Assembly: GCF_014385005.1 (NCBI RefSeq)
Contig: NZ_JACRSZ010000001.1
Coordinates: 124,001-188,000 of the forward strand
From: Jingyaoa shaoxingensis
GTDB lineage: Bacteria > Bacillota > Clostridia > Lachnospirales > Lachnospiraceae
Direction: 5' to 3'
Length of the DNA: 64,000 nt
Part shown: in pieces, positions 18,036-26,621 of the stretch
How positions within the stretch are numbered: position 1 is the first letter of the stretch
Layout: each line of letters begins with the position of its first letter
The notes under the pieces: model-generated
What the model was told of the DNA's origin: nothing
The model's input: the letters and a program-made list of their open reading frames with translations, nothing else
The model's database searches: none
Translations under genes and position numbers: made by a program

Positions 18036-20453
18036 TCATGCTTTCTGTTCTTCATCCAGCAACTGACTAAATACTTCAAGCGGAAGGGGACGTGCATAAT
18101 AGAATCCCTGGATCTCATCACATTCCATAGTCCGTAGAAATTCTACCTGTTCTTTTACTTCCACTCCTTCTGCCAGCACCTTCATTCCAAGGCCATGCGC
18201 CAGTGCAATGGTATGCTGAATGACCTGATCACCTCTTGAATTGCCAATGAAATCAATTAATGCCTTATCCAGCTTCAGTACACGGAACGGTAATACATTC
18301 AGACTGGTCATGGAAGAATATCCGGATCCAAAATCATCCATATGTAAAAGGAATCCTACATCTACCATCTTCTCCGTCAATCCCTGAATCTGGATACTGT
18401 AAAGTGCAGCGGTCTCTGTCAGTTCAATTGGAACTGCTTCAAATGGCACCTGACTGTCGTATACAATCTGTGCATACCGTTCTACGATGCCTTCATGATG
18501 TAAAGTTGCTCTGGACAGATTTACCGATACCGGAAGTACCCGTTCTCCTCGCTCCATCCTTTCTCTCTGGATCTGACATACTTTGCGGAACACATATTCA
18601 TCTAGACGGACAATGAGACCGTTCCGCTCAAACAGTGGGATAAACTCTCCTGGCGAAATCATGGTACCGTCACTCTTCTTCCAGCGAACCAGAGCTTCTG
18701 CACCTTCGATCCTTTCTGTCTTCACATCATACTTGGGCTGATACCAGATCACAAATTCTTCCCTCTCAATAGCAGATTCAAATTCATTCTCCATCATCAT
18801 TTCCCGGATATGTTTCTGACTCATGGAGCCATCATACGTTGCCACATTCCGTTCATAACTGTACTGAATACTCTTCATAGCAGTAAATGCACGGTCACAG
18901 ATAATGGTCAGTGGCTGCGAAATATCCGCATTCTGATACATACCATACTTGATCACAAGATTTGGTATCGGTGCCTCTTTTGTGATCTTCCTTACCCGCT
19001 GTTCTACCAGATCCAGTGACAGATCCACATCACCACATACGAGACATATAAACTGGTCGCTTCCATAGCGGGCCACCAGTCCATCTCCGATATGTCCCGA
19101 AAACACCTTCGCCAGATATTTCAGAACCTGGTCTCCCATTTTTTCTCCGTAAATGCTGTTCACTAACTTAAAGTTGTGAATGTCTGCTACCAAAACATGG
19201 AACTTCTTATCTGAACGGAAATTAATCAATGTTTTCGCATGATGATAAAATGCCTGTCTAGTATACAGCCCTGTCAGCTCATCATATTCAATCGCTGACA
19301 GGGCTGCTGCGGACTCTCTCAGCTTGATAACACTGTTCAGCCTTGCCTTTACCACCTTAGGCTTATATGGCTTGGATATAAAATCCACTGCTCCAAGTTC
19401 CAGACAGTGTTCTTCATCCTCCGGCCGGTTGCTTCCGGTTGTTACAATGACAGGGACAGAAGAAAGCATCACATCATCCTTAATTCGTTCAAGGAATTCA
19501 AATCCATCACATACCGGCATATATACATCCAGCAGAACTGCTGACAGTTCACGGTAATGCTCTGACAGCATCTTCAGTCCAATCTCACCATTCTCAGCGG
19601 TAAGTATATCAAATTTCTCTGACAATAATTCTGTCAGGATCTCTCTGTTCAGTTCATTATCTTCCACAACCAGAATCTTACGCTTCGCCGACACACTGCT
19701 AGGAATAATCATACTTTCCAGTTCGTTACGCTTCACATCTGTGTCTTCATTTGAAAATGCAATCACCAGATTCTCTATCTCTTCTTTTCCGACTCTGGCA
19801 CACTTCATATAATAATAATGTATCTCACCGTTCACTCTTGCCCTGTAATGTACGGTAACCTGCGGCAATACCTTTAACTGGTCGCACAGCTTCGACAGGC
19901 TCTGGGCAAACCTGAGCTTCCCCTGATCTTCCGAGATTACATTCGTATCAATGTATTCCTCCATTGCCTGTTCATAGGATGTCTGCTGACACAGTGCTTC
20001 TTTTATCCCAAGTGCCTTTCCGCTGTAACGGAAACTCTGCATCTTCCCGGACTTCACATCTACAGAATAGATATCACTGTAATCATTCCCCAGTACATTG
20101 ATCACACCGAGAAGTCTCAGGCCTTCTTCGTTATTCGGAAGCTGTTTCACCAGCTTCTCTCCTTCTCTGACAGTACTGAATACCAGTACATATCCTTTTT
20201 CCGCCTCAGACAGATTCACTTCTATTGCATCTGCTGCCTGATAACTATGGCGCATGGGATCAAAGTAAGTTCTCGATTCGTCTGTCTTATTTAATACCGG
20301 ACATTCTTTGCATGGAGAATCCAGGTTCATCAGGCACTGATAACAGTGATTTCCCTTTTTTAACTGTGGATATAGCCTTTGAGCAGTGTCATTATAACCC
20401 ACAATTTGATAATTTTGATCTATAATATATACCCCAAACGAATTCTCCCTCAT
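18036..20453 (-). CDS. PAS-like / receiver / degenerate GGDEF / EAL protein, probable c-di-GMP phosphodiesterase
   Basis: This 805-residue cytoplasmic protein has an N-terminal PAS-like region with a C-x2-C-x7-C-x2-C cluster (Cys37, 40, 48, 51). A response-regulator receiver follows at about 258-378 with phospho-acceptor Asp309 in LLDVYMP. A GGDEF domain lies at about 388-540 and an EAL domain at about 555-795. The GGDEF active motif reads G-S-D-Q-F (464-468), so cyclase activity is probably lost. The EAL domain keeps EALVRW (586 on) and DDFGSGYSS, so it should cleave c-di-GMP. No hydrophobic segment is seen. The cysteine cluster suggests metal, Fe-S or redox sensing, which is inferred. The gene has its own promoter with a C13 tract upstream of it. 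Confidence 0.9.
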   Translation of the reverse strand: MRENSFGVYIIDQNYQIVGYNDTAQRLYPQLKKGNHCYQCLMNLDSPCKECPVLNKTDESRTYFDPMRHSYQAADAIEVNLSEAEKGYVLVFSTVREGEKLVKQLPNNEEGLRLLGVINVLGNDYSDIYSVDVKSGKMQSFRYSGKALGIKEALCQQTSYEQAMEEYIDTNVISEDQGKLRFAQSLSKLCDQLKVLPQVTVHYRARVNGEIHYYYMKCARVGKEEIENLVIAFSNEDTDVKRNELESMIIPSSVSAKRKILVVEDNELNREILTELLSEKFDILTAENGEIGLKMLSEHYRELSAVLLDVYMPVCDGFEFLERIKDDVMLSSVPVIVTTGSNRPEDEEHCLELGAVDFISKPYKPKVVKARLNSVIKLRESAAALSAIEYDELTGLYTRQAFYHHAKTLINFRSDKKFHVLVADIHNFKLVNSIYGEKMGDQVLKYLAKVFSGHIGDGLVARYGSDQFICLVCGDVDLSLDLVEQRVRKITKEAPIPNLVIKYGMYQNADISQPLTIICDRAFTAMKSIQYSYERNVATYDGSMSQKHIREMMMENEFESAIEREEFVIWYQPKYDVKTERIEGAEALVRWKKSDGTMISPGEFIPLFERNGLIVRLDEYVFRKVCQIQRERMERGERVLPVSVNLSRATLHHEGIVERYAQIVYDSQVPFEAVPIELTETAALYSIQIQGLTEKMVDVGFLLHMDDFGSGYSSMTSLNVLPFRVLKLDKALIDFIGNSRGDQVIQHTIALAHGLGMKVLAEGVEVKEQVEFLRTMECDEIQGFYYARPLPLEVFSQLLDEEQKA

Positions 20454-20504
20454 TACTGCTACCTTCCCTCAAAACTGATACGAACTATGATCCACTTTCT
20501 GTTA

Positions 20505-20533
20505 ATTATAACATTCCATTTTATGCCTGTCTA
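20505..20533 (-). promoter_or_regulatory. Promoter of the c-di-GMP phosphodiesterase gene
   Basis: On the minus strand TAGACA (20528-20533), a 17-base spacer and TATAAT (20505-20510) form a strong sigma-A promoter about 50 bases from the ATG. The poly-G run (minus strand) ends 23 bases upstream of the -35 box. Confidence 0.7.
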
Positions 20534-20556
20534 CTGATCAACCACTTTTTATTTTA

Positions 20557-20569
20557 CCCCCCCCCCCCC
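20557..20569. repeat. Homopolymer tract of 13 C
   Basis: Thirteen consecutive C on the plus strand lie about 105-115 bases upstream of the phosphodiesterase ATG. Tracts of this length are prone to slipped-strand length change during replication, and also to sequencing error. No other homopolymer of G/C this long was noticed in the window. Confidence 0.9.
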
Positions 20570-20599
20570 GAGTATTTTTTATTTTTTCTTCCAGATTAC

Positions 20600-20633
20600 A
20601 TAAAAACAGCCCCTTTTTCAGAGACTGTTTTTA
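20600..20633 (-). terminator. Terminator after the UroD-like gene
   Basis: On the minus strand AAAAACAG and CTGTTTTT arms (with additional inner C/G pairs) end in TTTTTAT, about 20 bases after the stop codon. Confidence 0.7.
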
Positions 20634-20650
20634 ACACTTTTATGTAATTC

Positions 20651-21646
20651 TTATTTGAAATATTCTTTGCTGAGACGGTCAATGGTCTCTGTTGCACACT
20701 CATAAGCACCTGCAAATGCGCTTCCTTCTCCCCCCTGTGTGAAGCCCGGAATCACATATTTGGTGCCAACAGTATCAAAGAATTCCCTTAAACCTGCTTC
20801 AATCTTTTCCGGTGACCAGTCCGCAGTATCATATTTTCCATTATCCAGTCCACAATGGAAGGAGATCTGTCCGCCGTATTTCTTTACCAGTTCCGGAAGA
20901 TCATTTTCCTTTACAGGTCCCTGCCATACATCGATACCCATTTCAATCATGGCCGGTACCAGTGTTGCACTGTATGCATCGTTGTGATGTACAATCACTT
21001 TTACTCCATTTTCTTTCCATGTTCCGTAGATCTTTTTGTATGCCGGAACAATGAATTCCTCGAACATGTCCGGAGAAAGGAATGTGGATCTCTGGCTGCC
21101 CCAGTCATCATGATGGAACAGTGCTTCCGGATGCATATGCTTGCATACTTCTCTGGCATTGGCACATTCATACTCTGTAAAGTAGTCAATCAGCTCGTGC
21201 ATAGCCTCCGGTTCTTCATAGAAGTTTATCATAGTATCTTCCATTCCCATAAAGTAATGCAGTTTTTCAAATACACCTGGCATTACCATAGCTGTTACCA
21301 GTTCTTTGTCTCTGTCAACTCCATCTGCCATGGCAACAAACGGTGCCCATGCTTCATCAGAATATTCTGTCGGAGGCATTTTGACCACATTTTTCCATTC
21401 TGTGATATCTTTGAGCAGCTTGTGTTCTCCTTCACACATTGGAAATGGTCCCGGAGTTCCTTCTGCCCAGCACATGGTTACTCCAAATCCCGTTTTCTTG
21501 GTTCCTCCCGGTTGAAGATCTCCTTCTCCCATTAATCCTAAAAAGATCGGGTCTGGCAGCATCTTCAGATATCCAAACTGATTTACAAAACGGTCCGGAT
21601 GGCCACCTTTTAATGTTTCATATAAGTTTTCTTTTGTTGATAACAT
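20651..21646 (-). CDS. UroD/MtaA-family protein, probable corrinoid-linked methyltransferase-like enzyme
   Basis: This 331-residue protein has the uroporphyrinogen-decarboxylase fold: LSTKENLYETLKGGHPDR at the start, a middle HHDDWGSQRSTFLSPDMFEE, and KVIVHHNDAYSATLVPAMIE with ISFHCGLDNG near the end. Those late His/Cys positions are where MtaA/CmuA-type methyltransferases bind zinc. It is not the haem enzyme HemE, because no other haem gene is nearby and the N-terminal active-site stretch differs. It is 19 bases after an MFS transporter gene, with a PucR-type regulator beyond. The set suggests uptake and demethylation of a small, perhaps methoxylated, compound. That substrate idea is inference. 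Confidence 0.75.
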   Translation of the reverse strand: MLSTKENLYETLKGGHPDRFVNQFGYLKMLPDPIFLGLMGEGDLQPGGTKKTGFGVTMCWAEGTPGPFPMCEGEHKLLKDITEWKNVVKMPPTEYSDEAWAPFVAMADGVDRDKELVTAMVMPGVFEKLHYFMGMEDTMINFYEEPEAMHELIDYFTEYECANAREVCKHMHPEALFHHDDWGSQRSTFLSPDMFEEFIVPAYKKIYGTWKENGVKVIVHHNDAYSATLVPAMIEMGIDVWQGPVKENDLPELVKKYGGQISFHCGLDNGKYDTADWSPEKIEAGLREFFDTVGTKYVIPGFTQGGEGSAFAGAYECATETIDRLSKEYFK

Positions 21647-21665
21647 GGTTTTTCTTCCTTTCTTT

Positions 21666-22871
21666 TTACGCTTCTTTTTTTACAAATACACCACATGATT
21701 TCATCAATATAAAACAGATAATACTTGCCAGCAGCATTGCTGCCCCTGCCAGCATGAAATAGTTCAGATAAGATCCACCTCCCAGAGGTACAATCACATA
21801 AGTTGGAATCACTACGCTTCCAATCAGCTCCAGTGTTACCATAAATCCTCCTGCTGTTCCCGCATACTTCGGTCCGATCTCTTTTAACATAACCGGAAGC
21901 ATCATCATTACGGCAATAATTCCGCTTCGGAATGCTCCGTTTAAAAATCCACAGATATAGATGCCGATTGCCGGAAGTGTTACCATTCCTACCGCAGATA
22001 CGGCTGTGATAATTCCCATTACCAGCATCATAACCGGTGTCTTCTCCGGATTCTTTGTCACGTAAACCGGCAGGAACATAGATCCAAGAATAGCTCCAAT
22101 CATCAGGACTGTGTTAAAGGTTCCTGCATAACTCTCGGAATATCCTTTTAATTCTACTACTGCAGATACATGAAAACTGGAAATAATCATAGAACCTCCC
22201 AGTATCAGCATCAGTGTCAGTCCTGCCAGCCAGATATTTTTGCTCTTTACACATACCAGGAGAGATTCCTTTACCTGAGATGCATCCTCTCCTGCCATCT
22301 TATTTTCTGAAAATACAGATTCTCTCGCAAATACCAGCCACAGTACCAGTACCACGATACTGATCACGGCCGGAATCCAGAATGCCACGCTCAGGCCTGG
22401 AATCGCCGCTGTGGTTGCATATGCCACTGCCATGGATGCAGTTGATGCCGCCATCATGATACCAACTACTTTGCTCACTTTATCCATTGGATACAGAGAG
22501 GATACGATCTTTGCCAGATTGGAATTCAGAATCATACATCCTGCTCCGGATAAAATCATGGCAATCAGCATGGTAGTGTAATCTGTGGCAAATGCTCTCA
22601 GCACCAGACCTCCTGTTGCCACTGCCAGGCAGATTCCTACCATTTTGGAAATACCAAAACGGTCTACCAGCAGACCAATGATAATACTTAAAAAGATGGA
22701 TGGCAGCATCGGTGCTGTCATCAGACTGGAAAACTGGGTATCAGTAAGCTGAAATGCCTGGAATATTTTTCCCGGAATGGCAGCTAACTGGTAGTTCCCG
22801 TAGTTTCCAATAAACTGTGCACAGAAAATCAGTGCAGCAACCAGAAAAACAAGATTCTTTTTGTTCTTCAT
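21666..22871 (-). CDS. Major facilitator superfamily transporter
   Basis: This 401-residue protein has about 12 hydrophobic helices. Between helices 2 and 3 it has the MFS loop GLLVDRFGISKMVG, a variant of the G-x3-D-R-x-G motif. The family points to an organic anion or small carbon compound carrier, but the substrate cannot be read. A GTG/ATG frame begins five codons upstream. The ATG at 22869-22871 with GGGGGAAAGG just ahead is the better start. It lies between the PucR regulator and the UroD-like gene on the same strand and is probably co-transcribed with the latter. Confidence 0.85.
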   Translation of the reverse strand: MKNKKNLVFLVAALIFCAQFIGNYGNYQLAAIPGKIFQAFQLTDTQFSSLMTAPMLPSIFLSIIIGLLVDRFGISKMVGICLAVATGGLVLRAFATDYTTMLIAMILSGAGCMILNSNLAKIVSSLYPMDKVSKVVGIMMAASTASMAVAYATTAAIPGLSVAFWIPAVISIVVLVLWLVFARESVFSENKMAGEDASQVKESLLVCVKSKNIWLAGLTLMLILGGSMIISSFHVSAVVELKGYSESYAGTFNTVLMIGAILGSMFLPVYVTKNPEKTPVMMLVMGIITAVSAVGMVTLPAIGIYICGFLNGAFRSGIIAVMMMLPVMLKEIGPKYAGTAGGFMVTLELIGSVVIPTYVIVPLGGGSYLNYFMLAGAAMLLASIICFILMKSCGVFVKKEA

Positions 22872-23059
22872 ATACCTTTCCCCCATTTCTTTTTTCTGGA
22901 TTTATTATATAAAATCTCTGTCCTTTCAGACTAGGCGCACAATGTGACTTTTTTGATCCTTCTGTGATACAAAGTGCTACTTCTGTTTTTTTCTTAACAA
23001 CTTCTAACCAAAGACTTAACCATGGCGCATTCTCAGTCTGGATGTGGAATTGTTTTCCG

Positions 23060-23088
23060 CAAAACAAAAGACCGGATATTCTCCGGTC
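23060..23088 (-). terminator. Terminator after the PucR-family regulator gene
   Basis: Arms GACCGGA and TCCGGTC with a 5-base loop are followed by TTTTGTTTTG on the minus strand, so the MFS gene needs its own promoter in the 22890-23060 gap. A TATAAT on the minus strand at 22904-22909 may be its -10. Confidence 0.75.
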
Positions 23089-23095
23089 CAATTGT

Positions 23096-24592
23096 CTATT
23101 TTTCATGTGATTTGTGATATTCCAGAAGCCGGCAGGACATGTCTACATAGAACCGTTCTTCCTGTTTTTCTAATCGAATTCCGGTCAGACTCTGTATCTT
23201 GTCCAGACGCTTCATCAGAGAGGAACGATGGATATATAGTTTCTCTGCGGTCTGTGTGGCATTTCCGCCATGATCCAGATAGGTCTTCAGTGTCTGGTAC
23301 AAATTAGAACTTTTTTCTTTGTCGTATTCCATCAGCTGAAACAATCCAGGATGTACAATCTGATCCAGACCATATTCTCCTGTTGCCCGCTCCATGAGAT
23401 AAGGCACCATATAATCTCCAAACTCATAGTGCCAGAAATATGGAGCATTCTTTTCTCCCAGCCGCAATGCCTCATATGCCTGCTTCAGATAGACCGGCAG
23501 TTCCTCATATCCCGTAAATGCATTGCTGCTGCCTGCTTTTGCCACATTTTCTCTCAAGAATACGGCCATCCTTTCACGGTAATTCTCATTCTGGGATTCC
23601 CGGCTCAGGTTACGGACACAGATCAGGTCTTTTTCCCGTATCAGCACGCAGCTCTCCGGGAACAACTCCCAAAGCTTCTTATATAAGAAGCGAATGCCTT
23701 CTTCCATAGGGTAGCGTGCATCAAAACTCAACACCATTACCTTGTAACGGTCTTCCACGCTCCAGTGATTCCGCTCCATGACTGTCTCATCTGCTTTTTT
23801 CTCCCCGGCCAGTAATGCTTCTACCTGCATCTGCAGGTCGCTGTTTCTTCCAGTCAGAAAAGAATGAATCCGCTGATTCACAAAAATGCTGTTCACGGCA
23901 ATCGCCAGTCTGGTAAACAATTCTTCCTGAAGTGCTTCGTGCTTCGGGTCTTCGATGCTTCCCAGCACTCTGGCATAATACTGCCCGCTTATAAAGATGT
24001 TAAAACAGAGCAGATCTTTTTCTTCTGTTTTCAGTGGCAGATGAAATACGCTGTTTCGGTGCAGGCACTGGCGAAAATCCTCCTGCCAGATCAGATCATT
24101 CATCTCGTCCCGGTCCAGTACTTCTGTAGGAAATTTTTCCTGATACCATTGCCCTTTCGCCAGAAAATGAAACCTGTTATCGGAAACTGCCAGAGGCATC
24201 CGCAGGATCGTCTCTGAGGTATCCAAAAGCACATTCAGATCCATCTCCTCGGAATACAAAAGAATAATCTCCCACTTCTGCAGATCCATCCACAGTCTGT
24301 TCAATGTATTCAGTATCCTTGACAGTGAATACTGCTCTGATGTATAGAATCCGTTTCGCACTTTCATCTCCGGTTCTGACGGGCATCCATACACACAGAA
24401 CAGCTCTTCTTTTTCTTTCTCCGCTATGCTTTTCCTTTCATATGGAATCAGGTACAGTACCCGTTCCTTCAATGTCTGTCCTTCTTCCCAGATCTCGATT
24501 TTTTCCACGCTGCCGTTTCTGGCATAATGGAATAATGTATTTTCTATCCCATAATAAGGAAGCTGATATTGTATATACGTAAGTTTCAGCAT
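23096..24592 (-). CDS. PucR-family transcriptional regulator
   Basis: This 498-residue protein has a long N-terminal sensory part without a recognised motif. A GGDEF-like linker region follows in the middle, and the C-terminal DNA-binding helix-turn-helix reads TLKTYLDHGGNATQTAEKLY and IHRSSLMKRLDKIQSLTGI. That C-terminus is the signature of PucR/CdaR regulators, which switch catabolic genes in response to a substrate. It is upstream of the MFS and UroD-like genes on the same strand and is likely to control them. It is divergent from the SprT-like gene. Confidence 0.85.
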   Translation of the reverse strand: MLKLTYIQYQLPYYGIENTLFHYARNGSVEKIEIWEEGQTLKERVLYLIPYERKSIAEKEKEELFCVYGCPSEPEMKVRNGFYTSEQYSLSRILNTLNRLWMDLQKWEIILLYSEEMDLNVLLDTSETILRMPLAVSDNRFHFLAKGQWYQEKFPTEVLDRDEMNDLIWQEDFRQCLHRNSVFHLPLKTEEKDLLCFNIFISGQYYARVLGSIEDPKHEALQEELFTRLAIAVNSIFVNQRIHSFLTGRNSDLQMQVEALLAGEKKADETVMERNHWSVEDRYKVMVLSFDARYPMEEGIRFLYKKLWELFPESCVLIREKDLICVRNLSRESQNENYRERMAVFLRENVAKAGSSNAFTGYEELPVYLKQAYEALRLGEKNAPYFWHYEFGDYMVPYLMERATGEYGLDQIVHPGLFQLMEYDKEKSSNLYQTLKTYLDHGGNATQTAEKLYIHRSSLMKRLDKIQSLTGIRLEKQEERFYVDMSCRLLEYHKSHEK

Positions 24593-24638
24593 GTTGTCTT
24601 CTCTTTCTGTTTTTCTATTCGTCTTTTGTCTATCTGCT

Positions 24639-24668
24639 ATCTTAACAAATATTCTATTTCAAAATCAA
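24639..24668 (-). promoter_or_regulatory. Probable promoter of the PucR regulator gene
   Basis: TTGATT (24663-24668), an 18-base spacer and TAAGAT (24639-24644) on the minus strand give a moderate match. It lies back to back with the plus-strand promoter at 24691-24719. Confidence 0.45.
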
Positions 24669-24690
24669 GGTGCTTTCTGTGCTATTTTAC

Positions 24691-24719
24691 TTGTACATCC
24701 TTTTCGAATGCATTATAAT
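24691..24719 (+). promoter_or_regulatory. Promoter of the SprT-like gene
   Basis: TTGTAC (24691-24696), a 17-base spacer and a perfect TATAAT (24714-24719) lie 18 bases before the ATG, so the leader is very short (about ten bases). Confidence 0.7.
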
Positions 24720-24736
24720 CGGACTGAGGTGTTACG

Positions 24737-25429
24737 ATGAATATAGATTCTAATTTAAAACAATTACTGGAAAAAGAAACGCATGTCCATCAGGCTGAAA
24801 TCCATGCTCTCTATCAGCAGCTGGACCTCCGTTTTGGTCTGCACGCTTCCTCTGTTCCGGTATTTTTCAGCTATGATGAAGGACTTCTGGGATCCTATAC
24901 ACAGGAAAGGCATCATGAAAAGGAACATTTTTGTTTCTCCCTGCTTTTTATCGGATATGCTGTAAAAAACCCTCTCCAGAAAAGTGACCGCATGGATCTG
25001 TATAAGCACGAATATGCCCATTATATGCAGTATCATATGGATATTCCGGCAAAATATCACTGGCAGCCCGGTATCCACGGCAGTGCCTGGAAATACTGCT
25101 GTTCTCTGATCGGCGCAGCTCCGACGCCATACTACAAAGTCGGAGAAAGCCTGATGAAGCACGATTATCAGAAAGCATTAAAAAATCCCATTCATGACAA
25201 AACCATCCCTGTACGTGACCGCTACCGCCGGGAACGGGAATATCAGAACACGAAAAACCGCACGATACAGTACAAGGTAAATGACGTGGTAAAACATCCG
25301 AAGTTTGGCGAGGGGATTATCGAAGAAATTGTCCAGCTTGAGAACTCCGTAAGACTTCATATCCGATTCCAGGACGAACTGAAAAAGATTGACCAGAAAT
25401 GGCTGTTGAAAACAGGACGAAAGAAATGA
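24737..25429 (+). CDS. SprT-like zinc metalloprotease with C-terminal Tudor-like domain
   Basis: This 230-residue protein has HEYAH at 91-95 and HGSAW at 114-118. The H-E-x-x-H plus following H-G-x-x-W/F pattern is the zinc site of SprT/Spartan-like proteases. From residue 178 it continues with YKVNDVVKHPKFGEGIIEEI, which strongly resembles the C-terminal Tudor-like domain of PcrA/UvrD helicases, used there to bind RNA polymerase. The middle (150-177) is charged and probably flexible. No signal peptide is present, so it acts in the cytoplasm. This domain pairing suggests cleavage of proteins stuck on DNA or polymerase. The function is inferred. It is a lone gene with its own promoter and terminator. 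Confidence 0.7.
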   Translation: MNIDSNLKQLLEKETHVHQAEIHALYQQLDLRFGLHASSVPVFFSYDEGLLGSYTQERHHEKEHFCFSLLFIGYAVKNPLQKSDRMDLYKHEYAHYMQYHMDIPAKYHWQPGIHGSAWKYCCSLIGAAPTPYYKVGESLMKHDYQKALKNPIHDKTIPVRDRYRREREYQNTKNRTIQYKVNDVVKHPKFGEGIIEEIVQLENSVRLHIRFQDELKKIDQKWLLKTGRKK

Positions 25430-25528
25430 TAATTATGATGAGTTTTCTTTCTCTGATAAAGTGAAAGCCGGTATCTATGCTGATCTGTATATCGATTTTA
25501 GCACCATACAGCTTTAATTCAGAAAAAA

Positions 25529-25571
25529 GACCGCCATTATACATTTTCCTGTATAGTGACGGTCAGTTTTT
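25529..25571. terminator. Bidirectional terminator between convergent genes
   Basis: Arms GACCGCCATTATACA and TGTATAGTGACGGTC pair with two irregular positions. The plus strand continues AGTTTTTATG and the minus strand TTTTTTCTG, so it can stop both the SprT-like gene and the GGGtGRT gene. Confidence 0.8.
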
Positions 25572-25591
25572 ATGTCTTTTTAAGCCATTTC

Positions 25592-26602
25592 TTAGAATTT
25601 ACCAGCTGTTGCTGCTTCCTCGATGGATACGGCTACGGATACAGTCATACCAACCATTGGGTTGTTACCTGCACCGATCAGACCCATCATTTCTACGTGA
25701 GCAGGTACAGAGGAGGATCCAGCGAACTGAGCGTCACTGTGCATACGTCCAAGTGTATCTGTCATACCGTAGGAAGCAGGACCTGCTGCCATGTTATCTG
25801 GATGAAGTGTACGTCCTGTACCACCGCCTGATGCAACGGAGAAGTACTTCTTACCAGCTTCCAGTCTTTCTTTCTTATAAGTACCTGCTACAGGGTGCTG
25901 GAAACGTGTAGGGTTGGTAGAGTTACCTGTGATGGATACGTCTACGTTTTCTTTCCACATGATTGCTACACCTTCTGGAACGCTGTTCGCGCCGTAGCAG
26001 TTAACTTTTGCACGAAGTCCTTCAGAATAGGATTTTCTGAATACTTCTTTTACTTCGTTCTTGTATGGATCATATTCTGTCTCAACATATGTAAATCCGT
26101 TGATACGGGAGATGATCTGTGCAGCATCTTTTCCAAGACCGTTCAGGATAACACGCAGTGGTTTCTGACGAACTTTGTTAGCCTTTTCAGCGATACCGAT
26201 GGCACCTTCTGCTGCTGCGAAAGATTCGTGACCAGCCAGGAATGCGAAACATTCTGTTTCTTCTTCCAGAAGCATTTTACCAAGGTTACCATGTCCCAGA
26301 CCTACTTTACGTGTATCTGCTACAGAACCTGGGATACAGAAAGCCTGAAGACCTTCACCGATTGCTGCTGCTGCTTCAGAAGCTTTACGGCAGTTTTTCT
26401 TGATTGCGATTGCTGCACCTACCGTGTAAGCCCAGCATGCATTTTCAAAACAGATTGGCTGAATGCCTTTGATCTGATCGTATACATTCAGACCAGCATC
26501 TTTTGTGATTTTCTCTGCTTCTTCAATAGAAGCAATTCCATAACTATTCAGAACGGAATTGATCTGGTCAATTCGTCTTTCATATGATTCAAATAATGCC
26601 AT
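25592..26602 (-). CDS. GGGtGRT family protein
   Basis: This 336-residue protein carries the motif GGGTGRT at 259-265 that names an uncharacterised family found in anaerobic Firmicutes. Other features are glycine-rich stretches (KVGLGHGNLGKMLL, ASYGMTDTLGRMHSD) and several scattered Cys residues; no membrane segment is present. The biochemical role is unknown. It is always remembered next to an Fe-S scaffold-like protein, and that neighbour is present here 19 bases upstream. A longer frame of 18 extra codons is open, but the ATG at 26600-26602 with GAGGAGG upstream is clearly the start. A partner in metal-cluster assembly or cofactor work is a guess from context. Confidence 0.85.
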   Translation of the reverse strand: MALFESYERRIDQINSVLNSYGIASIEEAEKITKDAGLNVYDQIKGIQPICFENACWAYTVGAAIAIKKNCRKASEAAAAIGEGLQAFCIPGSVADTRKVGLGHGNLGKMLLEEETECFAFLAGHESFAAAEGAIGIAEKANKVRQKPLRVILNGLGKDAAQIISRINGFTYVETEYDPYKNEVKEVFRKSYSEGLRAKVNCYGANSVPEGVAIMWKENVDVSITGNSTNPTRFQHPVAGTYKKERLEAGKKYFSVASGGGTGRTLHPDNMAAGPASYGMTDTLGRMHSDAQFAGSSSVPAHVEMMGLIGAGNNPMVGMTVSVAVSIEEAATAGKF

Positions 26603-26621
26603 TGTACTAGTCCTCCTCTGA

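Noticed and set aside
24764..25162. 132-codon minus-strand frame opposite the SprT-like gene
   Set aside because: The plus frame has a promoter, ribosome site and protease motifs; the minus frame has none.
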